64,000 nucleotides of DNA from Tragulus kanchil (Eukaryota > Chordata > Mammalia > Artiodactyla > Tragulidae): contig JAIOJX010000002.1 of the NCBI GenBank assembly GCA_022376925.1, positions 39,580,501-39,644,500 of the forward strand. The letters are read 5' to 3'. Below, piece by piece: positions 39,328 through 51,365 of this stretch; the first letter of the stretch is position 1, and every line of letters starts with the position of its first letter. The notes beneath the pieces were generated by a model, which was given only the letters and a program-made list of their open reading frames with translations, had not been told where the DNA came from and made no database searches. A program made the position numbers and the translations under genes.

Positions 39328-39379
39328 AATGAATTGCAGGTTTCCTATTCTTCAGCGTACAAGGCACCTGGAGGAAGAG
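39328..39379 (+). pseudogene. Internally deleted copy of candidate upstream exon
   Basis: This copy keeps the acceptor, the first 15-20 bases, the last about 30 bases and the donor of the block at 40500, but lacks 47 internal bases. About 36 bp are also missing just upstream. It lies in the last 70 bp of the first copy of duplication 9, where contig-end errors are expected. Confidence 0.5.
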
Positions 39380-40499
39380 GTAAGGCCATGTTTTAACAAA
39401 GGGACAGGCAGGTGGACCAACCAAGGGTGAAGGAGGATAAGCCAAACACAGTTGTAGAGGAAGCTGGGTTTTGTTTTTTGTATTTTTTTTAAGTTGCCAT
39501 CAAACACAAACTATGCACTCCCGAGTCCTGGGTGACTTTTCAGTCCTTCCATCCTGTGTGGTAATCTGCTCTGTCTTGAGAGTTTCATCCCCATTTGTCA
39601 CCAGGAACTACAGGTGCTGATTGGAGTTGAAGAAGCATCCACTTCATGTCTGGCCAAAGCTTTCAAGTAACACAGAAATCCATGGTTAAAACGCGGGGCG
39701 CTCCCACCTGCTGCAAAGGGTAGAACACTGACCCTGAAAACCATCTGCCCGGAAGGTTGGTGACTCATACTCTAGAATGCCAGACCTGACGGACAGTCAA
39801 CGCGAGTGGGCTTTACTGGAGATAGTGCACATACCTGCTGGTGGTGTCTGTAGGCACTGGCCATCAGGCTGAGGGAATTATGCTGAACTTCAGTTTTCTC
39901 TCAAGGGCCAAACGGCCTAAACACAGAGTCTGTTCCATCTCGGGGATCAGACAGAGGTGATACCGGCCAGTGTGTTATGTCTGAAAGCCAGGAAGCCCCT
40001 TGCAGATTGTTTCCGTGAAAAGCAGGCTAACATGTTGGCAAAGAGTGCTAGTAGCTTTTTAGTCCAGCTTGTTCAAGAGCGCCCTAAATCCAGGCGCCTT
40101 GGGAATCTTGTCTTTCATGATGTCTTGAGGCGAGCACGTGCCAAACCTCGCCTGATCTTTTTCTTCTGTTGGTTAAAAGTAAAATGGATAAAAATGGCCT
40201 TGAGAATCCCTATGATCCAATTTTCCTAGAAGGCATTTTATCTGTGTCTGTGTCTATGGCTATGTCTATATCTGGTTTGGCAAGAAAAACAAAACTTAAT
40301 TTGGCTTACCTTAAAAGATAAATATCTTTTTTTCCTATGGATATGTCATTAAATAGTGTGACATTCTCATTCTGTTGCTAGTATAGCCCATCAGAATTAA
40401 TAGATCATTGTTTACTATTCACATTGCTGGTTGTTTAGGTTTTTCTGTCTTTTAGTCCTATCTTATGTGCCTTCTCTCCCTTGCTTTTTATCTTAATAG

Positions 40500-40598
40500 A
40501 ATGAATTGCAGGATTTCTCACTAAAGCCAACACAGGTGTTCAGTCTGTTGGACAGAGAGGGCACACTGAATCAGCGTACAAGGCACCTGGAGGAAGAG
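40500..40598 (+). other. Candidate upstream (5' UTR or alternative N-terminal) exon
   Basis: A 99-nt block lies between an acceptor in a pyrimidine-rich run (ending TTAATAG) and a consensus donor GAG|GTAAGG. It begins AATGAATTGC and contains a short ATG ORF of seven codons (40501-40524), a possible upstream ORF. A different frame is open across all 33 codons, so a coding role is not excluded, though that is not rare by chance. It lies 7.4 kb upstream of the ST18 ATG exon on the same strand, so an ST18 5' UTR exon is the natural guess. Identical at 41598-41696; a copy at 39328-39379 lacks 47 internal bases. Confidence 0.45.
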
Positions 40599-41597
40599 GT
40601 AAGGCCATGTTTTTAATAAAAAGCAGAATATGATTGAAATAAAGTGGATCCAATTGAAGCATATATGTAAAGTCTCTCCTCTATGACAGGGCTTTTTCTC
40701 TGTTGATTTGCTGTCATTGAGACTTCTTGTTAATGCCTGATTGAGGATTGTGATTTTTGTCAGAAGCACAGGCACTTTACTGTTTTAAAATATTAAATGG
40801 GTGAAGATCTCTGTGCCTACAGACCCTTTTGCATATTGATTAGTATGTATTATTTGTTTATACATGTTTGCCCTTAGAGAGATCATCAGCATTAAGATAG
40901 TTTTAAAATTCCAATTTGAATTCATTTGTATTAGAAATTAGTTTACTTAAGGATCAAGAGGAAATAAGTGAGGTTTTTTCAAAGCACAGTAGCTGACTTC
41001 CACGGTGTTCCTGCAGACACTGAAAAGTAAGGACGTGGGTTGTCCTTGGGAAAAGTCTGTTCAAAATAACTTACCCCATATGAAGAAGCTTGTTTTCTAA
41101 CATTTATACATTTTTCAACACATGCATCTCAAAATATCAGCAACAAAAATTTTCAGGCCCTTTCAGGGTGTGACTTGCACTGAGTTATCTTTAACCAGTT
41201 CACATTTAAAATATTTTTAAGTCTCGGAAAGCACAAAGTTTCAAAGGCCCATTTCAGGGTGTGACTTGCTGGAAAAGTAAAATGGATAAAAATGGCCTTG
41301 AGAATCCCTATGATCCAATTTTCCTAGAAGGCATTTTATCTGTGTCTGTGTCTATGGCTATGTCTATATCTGGTTTGGCAAGAAAAACAAAACTTAATTT
41401 GGCTTACCTTAAAAGATAAATATCTTTTTTTCCTATGGATATGTCATTAAATAGTGTGACATTCTCATTCTGTTGCTAGTATAGCCCATCAGAATTAATA
41501 GATCATTGTTTACTATTCACATTGCTGGTTGTTTAGGTTTTTCTGTCTTTTAGTCCTATCTTATGTGCCTTCTCTCCCTTGCTTTTTATCTTAATAG

Positions 41598-41696
41598 AAT
41601 GAATTGCAGGATTTCTCACTAAAGCCAACACAGGTGTTCAGTCTGTTGGACAGAGAGGGCACACTGAATCAGCGTACAAGGCACCTGGAGGAAGAG
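41598..41696 (+). other. Duplicate of candidate upstream exon
   Basis: Identical to the 99-nt exon-like block at 40500-40598, carried by the second copy of duplication 10. It has the same acceptor, donor and seven-codon ATG ORF. Probably a false-duplication copy. Confidence 0.4.
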
Positions 41697-42339
41697 GTAA
41701 GGCCATGTTTTTAATAAAAAGCAGAATATGATTGAAATAAAGTGGATCCAATTGAAGCATATATGTAAAGACTCTCCTCTATGACAGGGCTTTCTCTCTG
41801 TTGATTTGCTGTCATTGAGACTTCTTGTTAATGCCTGATTGAGGATTGTGATTTTTGTCAGAAGCACAGGCACTTTACTGTTTTAAAATATTAAATGGGT
41901 GAAGATCTCTGTGCCTACAGACCCTTTTGCATATTGATTAGTATGTATTATTTGTTTATACATGTTTGCCCTTAGAGAGATCATCAGCATTAAGATAGTT
42001 TTAAAATTCCAATTTGAATTCATTTGTATTAGAAATTAGTTTACTTAAGGATCAAGAGGAAATAAGTGAGGTTTTTTCAAAGCACAGTAGCTGACTTCCA
42101 CGGTGTTCCTGCAGACACTGAAAAGTAAGGACGTGGGTTGTCCTTGGGAAAAGTCTGTTCAAAATAACTTACCCCATATGAAGAAGCTTGTTTTCTAACA
42201 TTTATACATTTTTCAACACATGCATCTCAAAATATCAGCAACAAAAAAAATTTTCAGGCCCTTTCAGGGTGTGACTTGCACTGAGTTATCTTTAACCAGT
42301 TCACATTTAAAATATTTTTAAGTCTCGGAAAGCACAAAG

Positions 42340-43041
42340 CTGGCGACCGCCCCCATAGGTCGAAAAACTGTGACTCGGAGGCCATGGAACGGCTTCTAAT
42401 AGAAATCCTTGGCACACGCCATCCACCTGAGGGAATAATAGAACTATTTGCTGGAGTCGTTTGGCAAAAGGACACAGACATATGGCTTGGGTTCCTGGTC
42501 ACGTTGCCAGTTGTGCAAAGTTAGAGGGTTCGTCTGCACACGGGAGCAGCAGCAACCCAGAATCAGAAGTGAGAGTCGAAACACATCAGCCTCTGCCTAA
42601 AGCCCCTCGGGCTTCCACAGGCCTGAGATTTCCTCCATTTGACTCTAGAAATTCCCTTGGAAAAGCAGCTCCTCTGTGGGCTGTGGGGGTGGGGGTGCAC
42701 GCCCTTGGCCACAGGGAAAGTTCTCCCCACGCAGCTGGGCTTGGTCTGAGAGAGGACTGAACCTGCTTCGCCGTCGACGTCAATGGATGGGAGACAGGTC
42801 ACGATGGGAGGGGCACCGTCGTTCCGTTCTTCAGCTTTTATGTAGAATCTGTGGCCGTACCGGTAAAGCTGAACAGAAAGAGAGAGTTGAAATCAGGGAT
42901 CCTGTGCCGTAAATAAAAGATTCAGGAAATTTTCATTTCGTTTAGGAAAAAGGATTCAAAAGAGTTTAGGGAAATTATTGAAATGGCATCAAGGCTGATG
43001 GCAAGCTTCCTGATTATATTCATTCAGACATTTTTAAGGTT
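42340..43041. other. Noncoding block with scattered CpGs
   Basis: Higher in CpG than its surroundings. A CRE-like GACGTCAA lies near 42777. The 99-codon ORF here has no recognised motif. Confidence 0.35.
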
Positions 43042-43175
43042 ATTTTCTTTTTTAAACAAAAAAAAGTATGTTTGACTGAACCACGCGGAATATGGCACTT
43101 TCCCAACCAGGGGTCGAACCCACGTCCCCAGATCAGAGGCACGGAGTGTCAAACACTGGGCTGCCAGGGAAGTTC
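43042..43175 (-). mobile_element. tRNA-derived SINE fragment, minus strand
   Basis: Reverse-complement tRNA head ends GGGCTGCCAGGGAAGTTC; the body is short and diverged. Confidence 0.65.
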
Positions 43176-43883
43176 TTAAATTTATTTTCTGAATTACTCT
43201 TCCTGAGGAATAAATACCTGTATGAACGGAGACCCAGGAAAACATAAAGAGGGTATAAGAACAGAGGAAAAACACTTGAACATCCCATCTCGGTTTTCTC
43301 CTCAACGAGTCAATTGTCCTTTTAGGGTCATGGCTCATTTCCCCCCGTATTTTCATGGTAAAATGGGGAAGCATCCTTTGCTGTCATTCTGGGCTGTTTC
43401 AAAGCTCTGTTTAACACAAAATGATGCCAGAATCATCAAAAGCAAGGGCCGTCGGTGTAAGGTTCTTTGTTCTTGGTTCTGGCCAAGTTGTGTCCCCAGG
43501 TACAGGCATCATTTAGCTGTTCCATTTTCTGGGTTCAGCCTTTTCCAACTTTCTGAGTTTCTCTTTGTCATTTTTAAAAAGCTGACTTTTGTAAAGGAAG
43601 CCTCCACTGAGGATGAGGTTTCCTGGCGGGGAGGACCCCTGGTCCTCGTCTCGGTAGATATGGAACTAAGTTCCTCTCACCATCACCGTGAGCGTCTCAG
43701 GATTTGAAAGGACAGCTCATAAGAATCATGTGACACAGCAGACAGACCTACTTTGCTGGTGTACAACTCCCACGAGAGAGCCATGAAATCTTCTTTAAAG
43801 TGGGACTTACTGCAAGTCGAATGTATGTGAAGGACTTCTCAAATTAAAAGTAGCTACTGGTGTGAAATTGTATGTAACTAAAC
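43176..43883. other. Noncoding sequence with one long plus ORF
   Basis: A 161-codon plus ORF (43222-43707) shows no family motif and lies in an apparently intronic region. No gene is called. Confidence 0.35.
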
Positions 43884-44102
43884 AGGGCTTCCTTGGTGGA
43901 TTAGATGGTAAAGAATCTGCCTGCAGTGCAGGTTGCTTGGGTTCAGTCCCTGGGTTGGGAGAATCCCTTGGAGGAGGAAATGGCTGCCCATTCCAGAATT
44001 CTTGCCTGGAGAATCCCATGGACGGAAGAGCCTAATGGACTACTGTCCATGGGATAAGAAAGAGTTGGACACAACTGAGCGACTAACACTTTTCACTTTC
44101 AG
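43884..44102 (+). mobile_element. Bov-tA SINE, plus strand
   Basis: Runs from GGGCTTCCTTGGTGG through GCCTGGAGAATCCCATGGAC to ACTGAGCGACTAACAC. Confidence 0.9.
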
Positions 44103-44849
44103 ACAGGATTACAATTAATTATGTAAGGATTCAAGAATGTGTCCTCAGAACCTTATGATGACCATGCGTTTTCTACTAATATGAAGAAATTCAAGACTAC
44201 TTATAAATCAATGTGGAGGATGTCAACAGCTAGAATTCTATTGAAAGGAGAAAGAGGACTTAAATGTGACTAAGAGATTTATTTTACACAAATCTTAAGA
44301 AGTGATTATTTACTTGGAGGTTGTTTCTGTTGACAAATAATTTTGTTTATTTAACTCTTGGTCAAAATAGGGTTGTAAGTGTAAAATACAACCAAAGGGA
44401 ATGAAATCTCCTCACATACTAGTCATTAGCATGTGTGCGTGGAAGCAAAATTGACCTTGTCAATTTGCTGTCCTGCTCCTGAATCTCTCCCTTTCGCAAA
44501 TCAGCAACTCCAGGGGTCCCTCTTCAACCCAAGGAAGGCACCAGATCTGTACCTGGAATAATGCAGAGGGCAGACCACCTGATAGCCTCTGATGTAACCA
44601 AGCGCCAGGACGAGGAGGTGGTTCAGTTCCCATCCGAGGGACACCTGCATGTAGCTTTGTGGATAGATGAAGACGCTATATGAAAGCTTTCCAGATGCAA
44701 CTAAGCAGTGAAAATGTATCACATGGTCATTTTTCTTCTTCATTACCTCTCTGCTTGCCTCTGTTGTTGGTTGGCATATCCTTCCTCTAAGTTTTGCTTC
44801 GTTGCTTCCTTTATTTGATATTTCTTTTCCTCATACCATATTTCCTGTA

Positions 44850-46528
44850 TTAATTCCTCTCCCAAGAGAACTGGAGAAGAAAGTCTACTAAAATTATTTT
44901 CATGACTTTATTATGAAATATATACCAATCAGGAATCCCCTTTTCCCTTTCAACATAAGTATTATATAACATATCCGTAGTTATAGATATAGAACTTTTC
45001 TTAGTGGTTTTAGGAAAAATAAGAGTAGCAAAACGTGCCTTTAGAGGCAATAAAGATGACCAAGTCCCCTTTTCCAACAGAAAAAATGCAATGTTGGCCA
45101 TAAGAAGTGGAGTTTTCAGGATGCTGCTCATGTCAGTTAGGGTGGTGGCCTCCTCTGCAACCAGAAGAATTTGACTGAGTGTCCATTCCCCACCCCCGTG
45201 CACACCTCCTGGTCTGAGCACCAGCAATGAGTTAGGACTTCCTTCCTCTTGAATGAACCATCCCTGGTATGTGGTGCCCACTGAGTCCAAGATTCGATTT
45301 TTACAGAAATTAAGTCTGCCCATCATCAAGTCTACCCATCAACAACTGAAGTCCATGAGAGTAATCCATATGAAGAAGATGTAGAGGTCTCTGCTCCCAT
45401 GTGTAAAGGCTAATCTTCAAATCTGAGGTCTCCCAGGACAGTGAGCTTTCTCATCATGAGTGTTAAAATATTCTGCCTCCCCAAAGAAAAGCTCTAGGTT
45501 TCTGATGTTCTTATTCGCTACCTGCTGTAAGACATGGCTAGAGCCTCGACTTGGGAACTGCCCTTCAGGTGTGAACAGAGGGAGGAGATGAAATGGATAT
45601 ACTGTATACTGGGACCTTGATCCATCCCATGCCCACCATTTGGCCCACAAGTTACTTTGAACAATGAGCTTTGTGGACAAGTTTACCACTTTGTATAAAG
45701 CTTGAATGGGATATATGTGCTCCACCAGCAAGAACACAATAGGGTCAGAAAATGCCATCCTGAGGCTGGTACTCTGGGCTCCATCAAGCCAGGGTCGATG
45801 AATATCTGTGCCTCCCTTCCAGGACTGGGATGGGGAGGAGGCTGCACAGGGTGGAGGCAGACCCGTAAGGTGCTCAGGCAGCTCGATTGCAAAAGAGCCC
45901 TGTCTTGAAGCTGTCAGAGACAAGGCTACCATTGAGCAGGTTTCAGAAGCTCTTCCAGGTGCCACAGGCACTCTTCACAGTGATTCTGTTTTCCTAAAGA
46001 CCTTTGTGGAGTCCAGTCTTTACTTACATTGGGGAGTGGGGATTGAGAGGGGCTGGGGACTAAGAGCACCTGTGGGCAGGAGAGCCTTGGACTTGTGTGG
46101 AGGGGATGCTTACCCCAGTGAGGATCAGGAATAAAATGGACGGCTTTCACCGTCTTAACCCTTAAGCCACTGTCTCTCTCACCATCATCAAATGCCTCCA
46201 TTAGCAGGCAGGGAGGGGTGTGTGCATGGGTCAATCCACTTGGTATGCAGCAGAGCCCCTCCCAGGGCAGGGTTTCACACCATGGGGCTCGCCCTCCTGT
46301 GCCAACCATGCCACTTGCACCCCAGGCAGGGTTGCATCTGTCATGAATCTGGGTGGTTTTAAAAGAAGGGCCATCTACAAGAGGAAAAAAAATCACTTCT
46401 GTTTGATTGTTGTCTTCTCTTACCATGTCGTTTAAAAAAATATATCTGTAACAATGAACCGTTTTATTGAGACTAAAGCCTCGGCTGCTCGAAAAAGCAG
46501 TGGACACTTTTTGTTGGCTAATTTGCAA
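44850..46528 (-). other. Run of three long minus-strand ORFs, origin unknown
   Basis: Consecutive open frames of about 200 codons (46528-45926), 184 codons (45971-45417) and 159 codons (45329-44850) lie head to tail on the minus strand; the first two overlap by 46 nt in different frames. This is the densest set of long ORFs in the window and none is explained by a SINE or L1 I recognise. No zinc-finger, polymerase or protease motif is visible to me. It could be the frameshifted remains of a retroelement or old gene, or GC-rich chance ORFs. It lies in the ST18 region, antisense to the gene. Confidence 0.3.
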
Positions 46529-47438
46529 AACAGCTCAGTGATTGGTGCAGTGTTTATTATGAAACGATGACAAAGGGTTGCGGGTGGTTTTAAGAGTTTC
46601 AGCTTACGAGGGCGGTCGTTAATTTTGTCTGTAGTGTTGCAGGTGAAAAAAATGCACAATGGATAAATAGTCTATATTGGTTTAACTGAACATAATATAT
46701 AGTGTGTTCTGGAGTTGTTTGTCTCAATAGACTATAGTAATCAAAAGTAATGAACCTATTATGTGCAGGACCTTGGAGAGCGTCGGATGGCAGTAAAAGT
46801 GTGGCACATAAAAGGTTTATTAAAGGAAATTAAAGTCCATCACTGCCACACCTGCTCCCCTATTATAAGTCTATGGCAGGTCAGCGCTTTCCATCAGCCT
46901 CGGAGAGCAGAGACGCCACTCCTGTCCTCATGGCAGGCACACTGCGTCCCTGCCAGTGTCAGGATTTAAGGATGGCGGCTGCGGAGAGCACCTTCTGCTG
47001 GCCTCTGATTTTCAACAAGCCCAACAACTTCATTCATTCAGTTTTAGAATTCCTTCTGACAAAGTGAAAACATGAATTAAATTGAGATGCTTAAGAGATC
47101 CTAGCCAAATTGTTGGAGGTGGTCAGGTCAGAACTTTTCACCATGTGGACAAAAACAAGACTTCTTAAGTCTTGGCATCCCTTTGGTAATTGACTTGACT
47201 ATATTTAAGATTACCAGTCATGATGTTTCAGGGAATGTGGTGCTAACAGGTATAACACTCAAATTTCACTCTCCTTATAGATGTGGACAATTATAGCCCA
47301 TATCTATTCTGAAATTGCCAGAGTCAATGTCATCCACAATGGAGGCATTTCCATTTCGGGGTTTTGCATTCATGTTGGTTTTCCACACTGAAAAGTGTTA
47401 TTCCTGACTTAGAAGCCTGTATTGGAAGCTCATCATGC
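46529..47438. other. Noncoding sequence upstream of the ST18 ATG exon
   Basis: No interspersed repeat is recognised. Unique-looking sequence with no firm element. Confidence 0.4.
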
Positions 47439-47606
47439 ATGTGTTCAGTCATGTCCGACTCTCTGCGACCCCATAGACTGTATCCCATGGGATTCTCCAG
47501 GCAAGAGTACTGGACTGGATTGCCATTTCCTCCTCCAGGGGCTCTTCCTGGCCCAGGGGTAGAGCCCGTGTCTCCTGCATCTCCTGCATTGGCAGGTGGA
47601 TTCTTT
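47439..47606 (-). mobile_element. Bov-tA SINE, minus strand, head truncated
   Basis: Reverse-complement Bov-A part (CATGTCCGACTCTCTGCGAC, CCCATGGGATTCTCCAGGCA) plus part of the tRNA portion. It lies about 400 bp upstream of the ST18 ATG exon. Confidence 0.85.
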
Positions 47607-47998
47607 AAAAATAGGCCTGCATCCGAAAGGGTCTAGTAACGTGAAGAAATCTCGCTTAGTAACTTGATCTGGGTCCTTTTGGCATTGGAGGTTTTGTCTC
47701 TTTGACAACCACGTTTAATCTGACCAGGCTTCTTCCCATCTCTGTGATGCTGGGAGTGTTTGAGTCACTAGTGAACACTTGTAGACGAGGACATCTGCCT
47801 TCTCTCCCTCTCCTCAGGTTTCCAGTGCCCGCAGGCTGCGAGGCCAGTCATAGGCCTGTCTGTGCAGAGTCCGATGCTGTTCAAGAGCGTGAAGGCTACT
47901 CTGCTTTTCATGAGGGGCTTCAGAACTCCTAGTGATCTGTGTTTGTATTTTGGTCCATATCAAAGCAATGACCTTAGGGCTTTGTGTTCACGTTACAG

Positions 47999-48053
47999 AT
48001 GGATGCAGAGGCTGAAGATAAAACGCTCCGTACCCGCGCAAAAGGAACCAAGG
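47999..48053 (+). CDS. ST18: ST18 first coding exon (initiator Met), better copy
   Basis: ST18 is a nuclear transcription factor of the MYT1/neural zinc-finger family that binds DNA through C2HC fingers; this exon holds only the extreme N-terminus, before any finger. Seen: a TTACAG acceptor directly before ATG, 55 nt of open frame (18 codons plus one base), then the donor GGTGAGTT. The peptide reads MDAEAEDKTLRTRAKGTK. From memory, mammalian ST18 begins almost identically, with Ser and Glu where this copy has Ala and Lys. The one-base remainder joins in phase to the exon at 53051. The true exon may start upstream if another acceptor is used. It lies 15 bp inside the left edge of a false-duplication unit whose second copy (49084) is frameshifted. 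This copy is continuous with upstream unique sequence, so it is taken as correct. The identification rests on recalled protein sequence, not a search. Confidence 0.85.
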
Positions 48054-49083
48054 GTGAGTTACCACACAGACTCCATGACACCGGGCTCAGCACACTGTGC
48101 ACTGTGGATGTCCCATGCTTGGCCCCTGATGTGTTGTCAGGAGGGTTACAACTTCCTCAGGGCTTCTACTTGTAAATCAAGCCAGGCCGTTGCATCATGG
48201 CATTGAGAGCCTAAATAATATGAACCAGGAATTGAAGGACCCAGAAAACACTGCTAACGTGGGATGCTAATGTTTATGAAATACAGCCATGAATAGATTT
48301 AAACATCGTGCGAAACCGCATAAGGGTCAGCAAGGGAAGAAGGGCTTCATGGAGACCTCAAATTATTGATGTGACCTTTAATATCCAAGGGAAGAGAGCA
48401 AACTGCGTTTATTGCCAAAGCGGGTTTTGATTTTTATGTTGTCTGGTTTAGTGGCTCCCAGTCTAAACTTCGCTCGAGTGAAATGACGATGTTTGGTTTG
48501 GGACCGTCCCTGCCAGGGATTTCCGGCAGCTCTGCAAAGTCATGTCTGAAAGGTTTAACTTGCTGGTTATCCTCTCTTTTTGTAACCAACAGATGGTAAT
48601 GTAATATTGAAATATAAACAGGCCCTTGATGATCGAAACATCTGGAAAACAGGATTGACTGGCAATAATACCCCTTCAGGAAAATAACTTTTATTATAAT
48701 TAGCTATATTTGTGTGACCCTCCATTCTAAATGGAAGGTTCGGCCTGGCCTCTGGAGCAAGCTGGGAGGCTGTTCCCTGCCTGACCCTCCTCAGGTCAGC
48801 CTCATGGTTTGGAAGTGCTTTGAGATTTACAGTTGAAACCATCTAATCACATTCGACACTTTCATTAGCTGTGTTTTTGTGTATAGTCAAGGTACATAAT
48901 TCTAATGTCAGTGAAGTCTGAAATCTCCCATTAAAAAAAAAAATTCCAGGATTTTTTTTTTTTTTCAGTCAAAATACAGCTCTGGTTAACATTAGCCATG
49001 ATAACCAAAATGCAGAATCACGCTGTCCAAGATAAGGAAATTTGCTCTATCCAAACTGAAGTTTTACAGTGTTCACGTTACAG

Positions 49084-49134
49084 ATGGATGCAGAGGCTGA
49101 AGATAAACGCCCGCACCCGCAAAAGGAACCAAGG
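49084..49134 (+). pseudogene. ST18: Duplicate, frameshifted copy of the ST18 ATG exon
   Basis: This repeats the ATG exon with the same acceptor and donor, but is 51 nt instead of 55. Four bases are missing between codons 8 and 16, so the peptide switches after Asp-Lys to a different frame and would not join correctly to the next exon. It sits 15 bp from the left edge of the second copy of duplication 11, where sequence errors cluster in other pairs too. I read it as a low-quality contig end, not a real second exon or a true pseudogene. If real, it would be a nonfunctional tandem exon. Confidence 0.75.
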
Positions 49135-50220
49135 GTGAGTTACCACACAGACTCCATGACACCGGGCTCAGCACACTGTGCACTGTGGATGTCCCATGCT
49201 TGGCCCCTGATGTGTTGTCAGGAGGGTTACAACTTCCTCAGGGCTTCTACTTGTAAATCAAGCCAGGCCGTTGCATCATGGCATTGAGAGCCTAAATAAT
49301 ATGAACCAGGAATTGAAGGACCCAGAAAACACTGCTAACGTGGGATGCTAATGTTTATGAAATACAGCCATGAATAGATTTAAACATCGTGCGAAACCGC
49401 ATAAGGGTCAGCAAGGGAAGAAGGGCTTCATGGAGACCTCAAATTATTGATGTGACCTTTAATATCCAAGGGAAGAGAGCAAACTGCGTTTATTGCCAAA
49501 GCGGGTTTTGATTTTTATGTTGTCTGGTTTAGTGGCTCCCAGTCTAAACTTCGCTCGAGTGAAATGACGATGTTTGGTTTGGGACCGTCCCTGCCAGGGA
49601 TTTCCGGCAGCTCTGCAAAGTCATGTCTGAAAGGTTTAACTTGCTGGTTATCCTCTCTTTTTGTAACCAACAGATGGTAATGTAATATTGAAATATAAAC
49701 AGGCCCTTGATGATCGAAACATCTGGAAAACAGGATTGACTGGCAATAATACCCCTTCAGGAAAATAACTTTTATTATAATTAGCTATATTTGTGTGACC
49801 CTCCATTCTAAATGGAAGGTTCGGCCTGGCCTCTGGAGCAAGCTGGGAGGCTGTTCCCTGCCTGACCCTCCTCAGGTCAGCCTCATGGTTTGGAAGTGCT
49901 TTGAGATTTACAGTTGAAACCATCTAATCACATTCGACACTTTCATTAGCTGTGTTTTTGTGTATAGTCAAGGTACATAATTCTAATGTCAGTGAAGTCT
50001 GAAATCTCCCATTAAAAAAAAAAATTCCAGGATTTTTTTTTTTTTTCAGTCAAAATACAGCTCTGGTTAACATTAGCCATGATAACCAAAATGCAGAATC
50101 ACGCTGTCCAAGATAAGGAAATTTGCTCTATCCAAACTGAAGTTTTACAGTGTTTTCTCTTCCAGGTTTCGTTTAAACTACTTTAAAAGTAATTACATCA
50201 TATAATCCTAATATTTGGAG

Positions 50221-50418
50221 GGGCTTCCCTGGTGGCTCAGTGGTAAAGAATCTGCCTGCAAGGCAGGGATAGGTTTGCTCCCTTGGTAGGAAAGATCCCC
50301 CGGAGAAGGAATCGCGACCCACTCCAGTATTCTTGCCTGAAGAATCCCATGGACAGAGGAGCCTCATGGCCTGCAGACCACAGAGTCTTAAGAGTTGCAC
50401 ATGACTGAGCGACCAAAC
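50221..50418 (+). mobile_element. Bov-tA SINE, plus strand
   Basis: Complete element from GGGCTTCCCTGGTGGCTCAG to ACTGAGCGACC. Copied at 51366 with one G/A change. Confidence 0.9.
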
Positions 50419-51096
50419 CACCACCACCTAACATCTCTAATGCAGTTTTGGAAACATCAGTCTTTTAGACAGCAAAGTTCTCTGTAGGATAAGAGTTTTA
50501 AAAACAAAAATCGTTTTATCACTGTTCAGGATAGGCTCACATCTGTCATAAATATCACAATGCTAGGAACTGTGTTTGAATTATTCACATCTCTTATTCT
50601 GACTTCTGAAAGCACCGACTCTATTCTACTTCAAAAAGTATTTTAATTTGCCATTCTTTTTTTGGGTTTTGAATCCTTTTGGCACATACATGTGCACCCC
50701 TAAAGAGAGCCAAAATGTTCTTCAAGAAATGAAACAATGGTTTCTGCTCAATGTGAGTCATCCTGAGGACCACCTGTTGTCTCTCTCAATATGCTGGTTA
50801 TCCTGCCGTGTGCAGGTATTTATAAACATGAACTTCTTTAGTTCCCAGCATTTTGGAAAAATCAAAGCTCTTTTTTCTATGCATGTCTTATTTTTAATAG
50901 GATATTGAAATTAACATGACTCAAACTTCCCCTCTTTCTACAGAAATAAAATTTATGGAACAGAATCTTGGGACATATTCATTAATAATATTTTGGCAGT
51001 TTTATTTAAATGCTTGTTTAATGTCAATAAAAATGTAAACAAGAGTCTCTTGAAAATTTCCCTAGAGACAGTGAAATTGATTTAAAAAGTAGTTCA

Positions 51097-51181
51097 GGGA
51101 CTTTCCGGTGCTCCAGCGGAGAAGACTTTGCCTTCCAATGCAGAGGGTGTGGGTTCAATCCCTGGTAGGGAGGGAGCTGAG
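51097..51181 (+). mobile_element. Head of a CHR-type SINE, cut at a duplication edge
   Basis: Begins GGGACTTTCCGGTGCTCCAG and stops where copy A of duplication 12 ends. The complete element is at 52242. Confidence 0.8.
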
Positions 51182-51365
51182 TCTAAATTCCCATACATAA
51201 ATACAGCTCTGGTTAACATTAGCCATGATAACCAAAATGCAGAATCACGCTGTCCAAGATAAGGAAATTTGCTCTATCCAAACTGAAGTTTTACAGTGTT
51301 TTCTCTTCCAGGTTTCGTTTAAACTACTTTAAAAGTAATTACATCATATAATCCTAATATTTGGA

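Larger units (their letters stand above)
38251..40614 (+). repeat. Direct duplication 9 (unit 1.15-1.22 kb)
   Basis: Copy A is 38251-39395 and copy B 39396-about 40614. The right end of copy A is degraded: about 36 bp and then 47 bp are missing compared with copy B. It overlaps duplication 8 by about 280 bp and duplication 10 by about 440 bp. Confidence 0.95.
40175..42339 (+). repeat. Direct duplication 10 with 34 bp filler
   Basis: Copy A is 40175-41238 and copy B 41273-42339. The filler 41239-41272 is a scrambled echo of local sequence: it repeats TTTCAGGGTGTGACTTGC, which lies 80-100 bp upstream. Confidence 0.95.
47984..50154 (+). repeat. Direct duplication 11 carrying the ST18 ATG exon
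   Basis: Copy A is 47984-49068 and copy B 49069-about 50154, with 5-bp junction microhomology (GTGTT). Copies agree closely except for the four missing bases inside the exon at the left edge of copy B. Confidence 0.95.

Noticed and set aside
43222..43707. 161-codon plus-strand ORF
   Set aside because: No motif, no splice or promoter support beyond chance, and within an intronic region.
47984..50154. True tandem duplication of the ST18 start exon as a novel gene structure
   Set aside because: The second exon is frameshifted at the duplication edge and fourteen other unrelated blocks show the same pattern, so an assembly cause is simpler.
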